A stretch of DNA of 64,000 nt from positions 186,001-250,000 of the forward strand of contig NZ_LMSG01000018.1 in the NCBI RefSeq assembly GCF_001428335.1, read 5' to 3'. The translations under genes were made by a program, and so were the position numbers. The stretch comes from Arthrobacter sp. Soil762 (GTDB taxonomy: Bacteria > Actinomycetota > Actinomycetes > Actinomycetales > Micrococcaceae). This document shows positions 25,239 through 33,244 of the stretch, piece by piece. How positions within the stretch are numbered: the first letter of the stretch is position 1; the number at the start of each line of letters is the position of its first letter. The notes beneath the pieces were generated by a model, which saw only the letters and a program-made list of their open reading frames with translations, searched no databases and was not told the origin of the DNA.

Positions 25239-25787
25239 CTATGCTGCGGGTGCGATGAACGCGAGCTCCAGGTTGATGGCAACCTTGTCGCTGACCAGCA
25301 CGCCGCCGGCTTCCAGCACGGCGTTCCAGGTCAGGCCGAAGTCCTTGCGGCTGATGGTGGTTTCAGCGGAGACACCGGCGCGGGTCATGCCGAACGGGTC
25401 CACGGCCACGCCGTTGAACTCGGTTTCGAGGGCAACCGGGCGGGTGACGCCCTTGATGGTGAGGTCCCCGGTCAGCTCGTAGCTGTTGCCCTTGGCCACG
25501 AGGCCGTTGGAGACGAAGGAGATTTCCGGGAAGGTCTCGACGTCGAAGAAGTCTTCGCCGCGGACGTGGCCGTCGCGGTTGACATCGCCGGAGTCGAAGC
25601 TGGCGGTCTGGATCGTGGCGATGATCTTGGAATCGGCCACGTTGTCGGCGAGGTCCAGGGTTGCCACGGCATCCTTGAACTGGCCGCGGACCTTGCTGAT
25701 GCCTGCGTGCCGGACGGTGAAGGCGATCTCGCTGTGCGAGTTGTCGAGGGTCCAGGTGCCGGTGGTGACGTCTGCGGGAAGAGTCAT
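25239..25787 (-). CDS. YceI-family protein
   Basis: A 182-residue lipocalin-like beta-barrel protein. It begins TGTWTLDNSHSEIAFTVRHAGISKVRGQF and contains GHVRGEDFFDVETFPEISFVS, both hallmarks of YceI, a family that binds isoprenoid quinones or fatty amides. No signal peptide is present, so it is a cytoplasmic version common in actinobacteria. ATG 25787 has AAGGAG eight bases before it. The upstream gap has a perfect palindrome at 25877. Confidence 0.9.
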   Translation of the reverse strand: MTLPADVTTGTWTLDNSHSEIAFTVRHAGISKVRGQFKDAVATLDLADNVADSKIIATIQTASFDSGDVNRDGHVRGEDFFDVETFPEISFVSNGLVAKGNSYELTGDLTIKGVTRPVALETEFNGVAVDPFGMTRAGVSAETTISRKDFGLTWNAVLEAGGVLVSDKVAINLELAFIAPAA

Positions 25788-25876
25788 GGTGTTTCTCCTT
25801 GGGTTTGTCGGGTGGTACTTCCGGATAGCTTGACGCTTCATCTGTTGAATCCTCAACTATCCGCTGCATCCAGTAT

Positions 25877-25896
25877 AAACATGCGTTTGCATGTTT
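25877..25896. promoter_or_regulatory. palindrome upstream of yceI-like gene
   Basis: AAACATGC and GCATGTTT are perfect eight-base arms around GTTT. It lies 90 bases upstream of the yceI-like start and 94 before the divergent phosphatase. A second, shorter inverted repeat, TTCTAC (25934-25939) and GTAGAA (25945-25950), sits nearer the phosphatase. The first looks like a site for a MarR-type dimer; the regulator is not identifiable here. Confidence 0.5.
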
Positions 25897-25989
25897 TGTT
25901 CCCGGTTCCGGAACATTTTTCCAAAAATTTGAGTTCTACGGAATGTAGAAGATTTCGGATCGCACGCCATCTTTGAGAAACTGGTACAC

Positions 25990-26670
25990 ATGCCCCAATC
26001 CACTGTCCATCTGCTCCGCCACGGCGAGGTCCACAATCCTGACCGCGTTCTGTACGGCAGGCTGCCCGAATTCCACCTCTCCGAGCTGGGCCGGGAAATG
26101 GCGCAGATGCTTGCCGACCACTTCGCCGAACGTGCCGCGCGCGGGGCCAGGATCGTCTACCTCGCGGCGTCGCCGCTGGTCAGGGCGCAGGAGACGGCGG
26201 CCCCCACGGCTGAGGCGCTTGGCCTGGAGCTCCACACGGACAGCCGCATCATTGAAGCGGAAAACTACTTCCAGGGCATGAAGGTCACCAAGGCCGAGCT
26301 CCGGAAGCCCAAGCACTGGCCCCACCTGGTCAACCCGTTCCGGCCGTCCTGGGGCGAACCGTACAAGGCGCAGGCCGCGCGGGTCATGTCAGCTGTTGAG
26401 GACGCCCGGCTCCGGGCCATCGAACTGGCCGCCGGCGACTACGGAACCGACGGCGCGGAAGCCATCATGGTCAGCCACCAGCTCCCCATCTGGGCCACCC
26501 GCCTCAGCGCCGAAGGCAGGCCGCTGTGGCATGACCCGCGCAAACGCGAGTGCACGCTGACGTCCATCACCTCCCTGGTGTTCGACGACGACGGCTCGCT
26601 CCTGCGCGTTGAGTACAGTGAGCCCGCTGCCGTACTTCTTCCCGGTGCCGCCAGCACCCCCGGAGCCTGA
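25990..26670 (+). CDS. histidine phosphatase family protein
   Basis: A 226-residue branch-1 histidine phosphatase (phosphoglycerate mutase-like). The phosphorylated His is in LLRHGEVHNP (residues 8-17), the second Arg in SPLVRAQET near residue 63, and the second His in MVSHQLPIW near 160. It is followed two bases later by the TlpA-like gene, so it heads the cytochrome c maturation operon, a gene order repeated in related actinobacteria. Its substrate is unknown. Confidence 0.9.
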   Translation: MPQSTVHLLRHGEVHNPDRVLYGRLPEFHLSELGREMAQMLADHFAERAARGARIVYLAASPLVRAQETAAPTAEALGLELHTDSRIIEAENYFQGMKVTKAELRKPKHWPHLVNPFRPSWGEPYKAQAARVMSAVEDARLRAIELAAGDYGTDGAEAIMVSHQLPIWATRLSAEGRPLWHDPRKRECTLTSITSLVFDDDGSLLRVEYSEPAAVLLPGAASTPGA

Positions 26671-26671
26671 C

Positions 26672-27307
26672 ATGACTGACCCTCGCGCAACATCCCCCGC
26701 AATTTCAGGCACAGCGTCCCGCCGTGCCGTTCTCGCGGCCGGGGGCGCCGCCCTGACCGCCCTGACCCTGGGCCTGTCCGCCTGTGCGCAGGAAGACGCC
26801 CTCGCCAAGCAGGCCAAAGCCGGCGACAACAAGAACTACGTGGCCGGGGACGGCTCGGTGACCGAGTTCACCGCGGCGGACCGCAAGGCCGCCGTCGCCA
26901 TTAACGGCACGCTGTTCAGCGGCACCCAGATAGCCCCCGCGGACTTCCAGGGCAAGGTGACCGTCCTGAACTTCTGGTTCGCCGCCTGCGCACCCTGCCG
27001 CGTTGAAGCACCCATCCTGGAAGAGCTGCACCAGGACTTCAAGGACCAGGGCGTGCAGTTCTTCGGCGTCAACCTCCGCGATGAAAAAGGCACGGCAGAG
27101 GCCTTCGACAAGACCTTCAACCTGACCTACCCCAGCTTCGACGACAAGAACGGCGGCGTGCTCCTGGCCGTCTCCGGCCTGGTCCCGCCGGGAGCAGTCC
27201 CCACAACGCTGGTCCTGGACAAGCAGGGCCGTGTGGCCTCGCGCGTGCTGGGCGAAATCCAGAAGGGCACCCTCAAAGCCCTCATCACCGCCGCCGTGGC
27301 AGAGTAG
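26672..27307 (+). CDS. TlpA/ResA-type thiol-disulfide lipoprotein
   Basis: A 211-residue membrane-anchored thioredoxin-fold protein that reduces apocytochrome c haem-binding cysteines outside the cell. The N-terminus contains SRRAVLAAG and a lipobox LSAC (Cys35 approx.). The redox site is FAACAPCRVEAP (CAPC near residues 107-110). ATG 26672 is the only start after the upstream TGA that keeps the signal peptide; the frame is open further upstream but within the previous gene. CcdA, directly downstream, should supply its electrons. Confidence 0.9.
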   Translation: MTDPRATSPAISGTASRRAVLAAGGAALTALTLGLSACAQEDALAKQAKAGDNKNYVAGDGSVTEFTAADRKAAVAINGTLFSGTQIAPADFQGKVTVLNFWFAACAPCRVEAPILEELHQDFKDQGVQFFGVNLRDEKGTAEAFDKTFNLTYPSFDDKNGGVLLAVSGLVPPGAVPTTLVLDKQGRVASRVLGEIQKGTLKALITAAVAE

Positions 27308-27322
27308 CGGCGGCCCCGGACC

Positions 27323-28078
27323 GTGAACAGCCCCTTCGCCGAAACCATCCTGAACGGCTCGCTCCTGCTTGCCATCCCGGTGGCGCTGCTCGCCGGCCTG
27401 GTGTCCTTCCTGTCGCCGTGCGTGCTGCCCCTGGTGCCCGGCTACCTGGGCTACGTCACCGGCCTGAGCGGCGTGGACCTGGAGAAGCAGAAGCGCGGCC
27501 GGATGCTGGCGGGCATCGGGCTTTTTGTGCTGGGGTTCTCGGTGATTTTCGTGCTTCTGGGCGGCGCGTTCGGCCAGCTCGGCACCCTGATCACCGGCTC
27601 GCAGAATGCCTGGATCACCCAGCTGCTGGGGCTCCTGGTCATCCTTTTGGGCGTGGTGTTTATGGGCGGTTTCGGCTGGCTGCAGCGTGATGCGAAGATC
27701 CACGCCAAGCCGCCGGCCGGCCTGTGGGGTGCGCCGTTGCTGGGCCTCACGTTCGGCCTGGGCTGGGCCCCGTGCATCGGGCCCACCTACTCCGCCGTCC
27801 AGCTCCTGAGCCTGTCCGGCGGTTCCTCCGCAGCCAAAGGTGCCCTCCTGGCGTTTGTCTACAGCCTGGGCCTGGGCATCCCGTTCCTGCTGATCGCCCT
27901 GGCGGTCCGGCGCGGCATGGGCGTGATGTCCTTCTTCCGCACGCACCGCCTGGCCATCCAGCGGATCGGCGGCGGGATCCTGGTGGTGCTGGGCCTGCTG
28001 ATGGCCAGCGGCGTCTGGGGCGCCTGGGTCACCGAGTTGCAGTACTGGTTCCAAACCGATGTGAAGTTGCCGATCTGA
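27323..28078 (+). CDS. ccdA: cytochrome c biogenesis protein CcdA
   Basis: A 251-residue membrane protein of the DsbD/CcdA family, six spans, passing electrons from cytoplasmic thioredoxin to the extracytoplasmic TlpA-like protein. The two redox Cys lie in VSFLSPCVLPLVPGYLGYVTG (near residue 32) and GWAPCIGPTYSAV (near 152). Start is GTG 27323, 15 bases after the TlpA stop. Its stop shares a base with the resB start (TGATG). Confidence 0.94.
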   Translation: MNSPFAETILNGSLLLAIPVALLAGLVSFLSPCVLPLVPGYLGYVTGLSGVDLEKQKRGRMLAGIGLFVLGFSVIFVLLGGAFGQLGTLITGSQNAWITQLLGLLVILLGVVFMGGFGWLQRDAKIHAKPPAGLWGAPLLGLTFGLGWAPCIGPTYSAVQLLSLSGGSSAAKGALLAFVYSLGLGIPFLLIALAVRRGMGVMSFFRTHRLAIQRIGGGILVVLGLLMASGVWGAWVTELQYWFQTDVKLPI

Positions 28079-29835
28079 TGAGCGAGCGCGTGAAAGCAAA
28101 CAAAAAGTCCCCGGCCCCCGTTGCCGCCGCCAGAACTGAGGCGGCGCTTCCAGTCCTGGGGCCGGTGGAGATGCTGCGCTGGGCCTGGACCCAGCTGACC
28201 AGCATGCGCACTGCGCTGTTCCTGCTGCTGCTCCTGGCGGTCGCCGCGGTGCCCGGCTCGCTGTTCCCGCAGCGCCCGGCCAACCCGTCCATCGTGACGC
28301 AGTACATCAAGGACAACCCGGACTACGGGAAGCTGCTGGACACCCTGCAGCTCTACGACGTCTACTCGTCGGCCTGGTTCTCGGCCATCTACATCCTGCT
28401 GTTCATCTCACTGATCGGCTGCGTGGTCCCGCGTGCCATCGCCCACTACAGGGCCATGCGCTCCCAGCCGCCGCGGACCCCCAAACGTCTCTCCCGCCTC
28501 CCCGAGTACGGCACCCTGGTGGTTCCCGCCGACGCCGGCCTCCCGGCGTCGGACGCCATCCGCAGCGCCGCCGGGGTGCTGAAGAAGCGCGGCTACCGCG
28601 TTGAAGTGAGGGACGACGACGGCGCGCGGCCCTCTTTGGGCGCCGAGCGCGGCTTCGCCAAGGAAGTGGGGAACCTGGTATTCCACACGTCGCTGATCGG
28701 CGTGCTGGTGTCCGTGGCCGTGGGCGGCCTGTTCGGCTACAGCGGCCAGCGCATCCTGGTGGAGGGCGACACCTTCGTGAACACCCTGGTGGGCTATGAC
28801 CAGTTCACCCCCGGCACCAACTTCCAGTCCAGCCAGCTGCAGCCGTACTCCATCCAGCTGGACAAATTCGACGTCCTGTTTGACCGCGAATCACCAGGCA
28901 AAATCGGCCAGCCCATCGACTTCAACGCCGAAGTCACCACCCGGGACACCCCGGACTCGCCCGCCAAGCAGGAAGTCCTGAAGGTCAACGATCCCGTGAC
29001 CCTGGGCGGCACCAGCATCTACCTCACCGGCAACGGCTACGCGCCCGTGGTGACTGTCCGTGACGGCGCCGGCAACGTGGCCATGCAGGGTCCCGTGGTG
29101 GCCAAGCTCCAGGGTGACAACTACTACTCGTCCCTGGTGATCAAGGTCCCTGACGCACGGCCCGAACAGCTGGGCTTCGTGGGGTTCTTCCTGCCCACGG
29201 CGTTTATCACCGAGGAGGGCGTGTCCTTCAGCGGCGATCCGGACCTCTTCAACCCGCAGCTGACCCTGAACTCGTACTTCGGGGACCTTGGTTTGGACGC
29301 TGGCTCGCCGCAGAATGTCTTTGAACTGGACGTCAGGGACCTCACGCCGCTGAACGCCCGAAACCTGGACGCCGGCGGCATTACCCTGGCTCCGGGCAGC
29401 ACCTACACCCTGCCGGACGGCAAGGGCAGCATCAGCTTTGACAGCGTGAAGCGCTACGTGGGCGTGGACATCCACCACAACCCGGGCCAGCTGTACGCCC
29501 TCATTTTCGCGCTGCTGGCCGTGGGCGGCCTGATCGTCTCGCTCTACGTGAACCGGCGCCGCGTCTGGGTGCGGACCGGGACCCACGAGGACGGCCGGAC
29601 CATGGTGGAGTATGGCCTGCTTGCCCGCGGTGAGGACCACCGGCTCGCCGCGGAAGCGGTTGCCGTCAGGAAGCTGCTGTCCGAAGAGTGGCAGCTTGCG
29701 GATTCTGATTCCGGCGAATCTGCTGACGATTCCGATTCCAGCGTCACCCAGCAAACTCCCAGCCGCCAGGGCGATAATGGCGCAGACTCTGTCACCACCC
29801 CAGCGGGCCCCACCGGGCCGAAAAAGGACCAGTAA
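28078..29835 (+). CDS. resB: cytochrome c biogenesis protein ResB
   Basis: A 585-residue System II component. Three spans near residues 40-130 (with MRTALFLLLLLAVAAVPGSLFPQR), a large extracytoplasmic domain (about 215-470) and a last span near residue 475 are visible; the acidic Ser-rich C-terminus is cytoplasmic. ResB works with ResC as the haem-delivery and ligation complex. ATG 28078 overlaps the ccdA stop; an open frame upstream is inside ccdA. The resC ATG again overlaps its stop, so ccdA-resB-resC are translationally coupled. Confidence 0.93.
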   Translation: MSERVKANKKSPAPVAAARTEAALPVLGPVEMLRWAWTQLTSMRTALFLLLLLAVAAVPGSLFPQRPANPSIVTQYIKDNPDYGKLLDTLQLYDVYSSAWFSAIYILLFISLIGCVVPRAIAHYRAMRSQPPRTPKRLSRLPEYGTLVVPADAGLPASDAIRSAAGVLKKRGYRVEVRDDDGARPSLGAERGFAKEVGNLVFHTSLIGVLVSVAVGGLFGYSGQRILVEGDTFVNTLVGYDQFTPGTNFQSSQLQPYSIQLDKFDVLFDRESPGKIGQPIDFNAEVTTRDTPDSPAKQEVLKVNDPVTLGGTSIYLTGNGYAPVVTVRDGAGNVAMQGPVVAKLQGDNYYSSLVIKVPDARPEQLGFVGFFLPTAFITEEGVSFSGDPDLFNPQLTLNSYFGDLGLDAGSPQNVFELDVRDLTPLNARNLDAGGITLAPGSTYTLPDGKGSISFDSVKRYVGVDIHHNPGQLYALIFALLAVGGLIVSLYVNRRRVWVRTGTHEDGRTMVEYGLLARGEDHRLAAEAVAVRKLLSEEWQLADSDSGESADDSDSSVTQQTPSRQGDNGADSVTTPAGPTGPKKDQ

Positions 29836-30986
29836 TGCCGTTCGCCATCAACGAAACCATGGGCCAGTACAGCGAGCTGTTTATGCTGCTCGCCGCCGGC
29901 ACGTACACCGTGGCCTTCATCGCCTTCGCCTGGGACCTCGCGAAGAGCAGCAGGGCGCTGCGCGCCATTGACCTGAAGGCGGCCGAGGCTGCCGGGACCA
30001 AGGTGCCCGCGATGGCCGGCGCCGGTGCGTCTGCTGGTTCTGCTGCTGGTTCAGCCGCGGCAGCCGACGGGGGAGCAGCGGACAGTGTGGCAGCGGACAG
30101 GGTGGACTCGCATCTGGCCGGACCGGTGGGACGGGCCGAGCGGCCGTCGTCGTCCGTTGCCAAGCGCGGAGGCGACGCTTCCGGGGCCGGACAGACGGCC
30201 GACGCCGATATGCGCTACGCCGCGGAACGGCGCGTTCCGGCGCGCGTCGCCGTTGCCCTCACCGTCCTCGGCGTGCTGATCCATGCCGCCGGCGTCATCA
30301 CGCGCGCCTTGGGTGCCGGCCGGGTGCCGTGGGGCAACATGTACGAGTTCCTGACCACCGGCGCTTTTGTGGCCGTGGCCGTGTTCCTGCTGGTGCTGAT
30401 CCGCCGTGACCTGCGGTTCCTCGGCACCTTTGTGGTGGGCCTGGCCATCATCATGCTGGTGGCCGCCTCGGTTGCTTACTGGACCCCCGTGGGCCACCTG
30501 GTCCCTGCGCTGCAGAGCTACTGGCTGATCATCCACGTCTCCATCGCGGTGCTCTCCTCCGCGCTGTTCACCCTCACGTTCGCCATGTCCGCCCTGCAAC
30601 TGGTGCAGTCCCACCGGCAAAAGACGGTGGCAGCCGGCGGTGCCGACAAGCTTGGTTTTATGCGGCTGGTTCCCTCGGCACTGAGCCTGGAAAACCTGTC
30701 CTACCGGATCAACGCCATCGCCTTCATCGGCTGGACCTTCACCCTCATGTTCGGTGCCATCTGGGCTGAAAAAGCCTGGGGCCGGTTCTGGGGCTGGGAC
30801 ACCAAGGAAGTCTGGACCTTCGTGATCTGGGTGGTCTACGCAGGCTACCTGCACGCCCGCGCCACGCGTGGCTGGACCGGCACCCGCGCCGCGTGGCTGT
30901 CGATCGTTGGCTACCTCTGCGTGGTCTTCAACTTCACCATCGTCAACCAATTCTTTAACGGTCTGCACTCCTATTCGGGCCTCTGA
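29835..30986 (+). CDS. resC: cytochrome c biogenesis protein ResC/CcsA (haem handling)
   Basis: A 383-residue membrane protein. It carries the tryptophan-rich haem-binding signature FWGWDTKEVWTFVIW (near residues 318-332) with flanking His residues, the defining WWD domain of CcsA/ResC. One N-terminal span is followed by an unusual 85-residue Ala/Gly-rich cytoplasmic loop (about residues 45-130) before the remaining seven spans. Start ATG 29835 overlaps the resB stop. Confidence 0.93.
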   Translation: MPFAINETMGQYSELFMLLAAGTYTVAFIAFAWDLAKSSRALRAIDLKAAEAAGTKVPAMAGAGASAGSAAGSAAAADGGAADSVAADRVDSHLAGPVGRAERPSSSVAKRGGDASGAGQTADADMRYAAERRVPARVAVALTVLGVLIHAAGVITRALGAGRVPWGNMYEFLTTGAFVAVAVFLLVLIRRDLRFLGTFVVGLAIIMLVAASVAYWTPVGHLVPALQSYWLIIHVSIAVLSSALFTLTFAMSALQLVQSHRQKTVAAGGADKLGFMRLVPSALSLENLSYRINAIAFIGWTFTLMFGAIWAEKAWGRFWGWDTKEVWTFVIWVVYAGYLHARATRGWTGTRAAWLSIVGYLCVVFNFTIVNQFFNGLHSYSGL

Positions 30987-31141
30987 ACTGGGGTTTCTCC
31001 CGCTGTCGTTGGCAACGGTGGATTGATACGCCAATCGATGTATGAATAAGGGTGTTGCCCCGCAGACGGTGATGCTACCTTGGTGGGAGTTGTCAGTGAT
31101 GAAGCTCGCAGACAGCTAGTTGCGTTTTTGCCGAGGTGCCC

Positions 31142-33241
31142 ATGAACTATGTCCTCGCCGTTGATGTAGGGACCAGTTTCACCGCCGCCGCCATAGTCCG
31201 AATTGATCACGATGCTTCGCGTGTTCCGGAGAGCCTGCCACTTGGGCTCCGCGGAACGGCTGTGCCGTCGGTGGTCTACTACCCCGAGGAAGGCCCCATC
31301 CTGGTGGGGGAGGCGGCCGAGCGCCGCGGCCTTGACTCCCCGGAGCGGGTGGTGCGGGAGTTCAAACGGCGGGTCGGAGACGACGTCCCCATTGCCGTCG
31401 GCACGCTTTCCCTTCCTGCTGAGGACGTCTTCGCCACTATGGCGCGATGGGTTGCAGACCGGGCTGAAGAACGCGAGGGCGCGCCGCCGTCGGACATTAT
31501 CCTTTCCCACCCTGCCTCCTGGGGTGCGCACCGAACGCAGCTCATCCTCGCTGCCCTGGCCTCAAAAGACCTGACCAAGGTCACGCTGATCAGCGAACCG
31601 GAAGCGGCGGCGCTGCACTATGCCGCCCAGGTGCGGGTGGAGGATGGCAGTACCATCGCCGTCTACGACCTCGGTGGCGGGACCTTTGACACCGCCGTCC
31701 TGAAGAAAACGGACGCCGGCCACTTTGAACTGCTGGGCCGGCCCGAAGGGATCGAGGGGCTGGGCGGCGCCGACTTCGACGCAGCCGTCCTGCGGTACGT
31801 TGCCGATCACGCCGGGCAGGGCCTGGCAAATCTTGACCCGTCGGCGCCCGGCGCCCTGGCGGCCCTGTCGCGCCTGCGGCGGGAGTGTGTTGAAGCCAAG
31901 GAGGCGCTGTCCGCGGACAGCGAGGCGAGCATTTCGGTGCTGCTGCCGGGAATCCAGCAGCAGGTGCGGCTGGTCCGGTCCGACTTCGAGGCGATGATCA
32001 GCGAGCCCATCCGGGAAACAGTGGACGTCCTGGAGCGTTCGCTTCAGGACCTGGGGCTCACCCCGGACTGCCTGTCCGCGGTGCTTCTGATCGGCGGCTC
32101 ATCGCGCATTCCCCTGGTGGCACAGCTGATTTCGGAGCAGCTGGACCGTCCGATCGCCGTGGACGCCGATCCGAAGTCATCCATCTGCCTCGGCGCGGCG
32201 GTTGCCGCCCTTCGCGCTCAGCCGGAGGGGGCCGCGCAGTCCGCTGTACTGACCGCACAGCTGGCTGACGCCGTCGTACTCACGCAGGGTGACGGGCATC
32301 ATGGAGCTGCTGGCCGACGAGCCAGCTGGTCCCGGCATGCCGACGCCGGTGCTGCAGCACTCGCCGCCGGCGCCCATACCACCGGTGCCCATGCCGCCGG
32401 GCGCAAGGGCGGCGCGCACGGGCCACGTCCGACCGTGCGGCTGAGTGCGGTAGCAGCGGTAGCGGCGCTCTTTACCGGGCTGACGGCGACTGCAGCCCAG
32501 GGCCCGGAGGGACTCGGCAGCCTCTCGGCAATGTTCGCCGCGCCGGCAGATGCGGCGAAGGAATCCCCAAGCGCTGCTCCTCCTGACGGAACCGGCGGAC
32601 CTGGCTCCGGTGGCCCCGCGACAGGAGCAGGCGCGGCAGGAGCAGGAGCAGGCGCAGCGCAGCTACCCGTGCAGGGGATTGAAGCCAGCGCTCTGCTGCA
32701 AGACAGCAGCGCGCCGGACAGTTCCACGGGACTGGACATTGCTGCCTCGTCCACCAGCAGGCCACTTACCGAAGCAGGCCAACCAGCCGCCGGCGGGGCC
32801 GCTGCCGGGACGGGCACTTCTGGTGAGCCTGCACAGGGTTCCGTAGGCTCCACCCCGGGTCCGGTGACCAACCCGACGACGGATCCGGCGCCGGGCCCGG
32901 TCCCATTGCCCGTCGATCCGGTACTTGATCCGACCACTGACCCGGCCCCTGGTCCTACGACCGACCCTGCGCCGGATCCGACCACGGACCCTGCACAGGA
33001 TCCGACCACTGATCCGACCACTGATCCGACCACTGACCCGGTTCCGGATCCGACCACCGACCCTGCGCCGGATCCGACCACTGACCCCGCTCCCGATCCG
33101 ACCACCGGCCCGGCTCCCGAGCCGTCGTTGGCACCTGCGCCGGAGCCCGATCCGACGACGGACCCTGCGCCGGTTCCCGACCCGTTCGCGGAACCGTCCC
33201 CCACCACGGATCCCGCGCCAACCACCGAACCGGCGGTCTGA
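31142..33241 (+). CDS. membrane-anchored Hsp70-like protein with Thr-Pro-Asp repeat tail
   Basis: A 699-residue chimera-like protein. Residues 1-365 form an Hsp70/actin ATPase: VDVGTSFTAA (phosphate 1), VYDLGGGTFDTAV (phosphate 2, about residue 175) and LLIGGSSRIPLV (adenosine, about 317). No Hsp70 substrate-binding domain follows. Residues 433-451 (LSAVAAVAALFTGLTATAA) look like one membrane span. The rest is Ala/Gly-rich and then, from about residue 573, Thr-Pro-Asp repeats (DPTTDPAPDPTTDP) up to the stop, probably outside the cell. ATG 31142 has GAGG five bases upstream. It lies three bases before a LuxR-type regulator and just upstream of iniB/iniA/iniC-like genes, suggesting a sensor or chaperone role in that system. 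Confidence 0.85.
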   Translation: MNYVLAVDVGTSFTAAAIVRIDHDASRVPESLPLGLRGTAVPSVVYYPEEGPILVGEAAERRGLDSPERVVREFKRRVGDDVPIAVGTLSLPAEDVFATMARWVADRAEEREGAPPSDIILSHPASWGAHRTQLILAALASKDLTKVTLISEPEAAALHYAAQVRVEDGSTIAVYDLGGGTFDTAVLKKTDAGHFELLGRPEGIEGLGGADFDAAVLRYVADHAGQGLANLDPSAPGALAALSRLRRECVEAKEALSADSEASISVLLPGIQQQVRLVRSDFEAMISEPIRETVDVLERSLQDLGLTPDCLSAVLLIGGSSRIPLVAQLISEQLDRPIAVDADPKSSICLGAAVAALRAQPEGAAQSAVLTAQLADAVVLTQGDGHHGAAGRRASWSRHADAGAAALAAGAHTTGAHAAGRKGGAHGPRPTVRLSAVAAVAALFTGLTATAAQGPEGLGSLSAMFAAPADAAKESPSAAPPDGTGGPGSGGPATGAGAAGAGAGAAQLPVQGIEASALLQDSSAPDSSTGLDIAASSTSRPLTEAGQPAAGGAAAGTGTSGEPAQGSVGSTPGPVTNPTTDPAPGPVPLPVDPVLDPTTDPAPGPTTDPAPDPTTDPAQDPTTDPTTDPTTDPVPDPTTDPAPDPTTDPAPDPTTGPAPEPSLAPAPEPDPTTDPAPVPDPFAEPSPTTDPAPTTEPAV
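32876..33235 (+). repeat. degenerate tandem repeat encoding Thr-Pro-Asp units
   Basis: Repeats of GATCCGACCACTGACCC and close variants, with periods of 12 to 24 bases, fill this stretch and encode DPTTDPAP-type units. Codon-level variation between units shows it is not a very recent expansion, though the segment near 33000-33045 has three almost identical copies of ATCCGACCACTG. Confidence 0.85.
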
Positions 33242-33244
33242 GTC

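Noticed and set aside
23392..25482. A 696-codon open frame on the plus strand
   Set aside because: It is antisense to two membrane protein genes and the end of yceI; the repetitive translation mirrors their repeats and has no coherent domain.
26705..28099. A 464-codon minus-strand frame
   Set aside because: Antisense to the TlpA-like and ccdA genes; Gln/His/Gly-rich translation without motifs.
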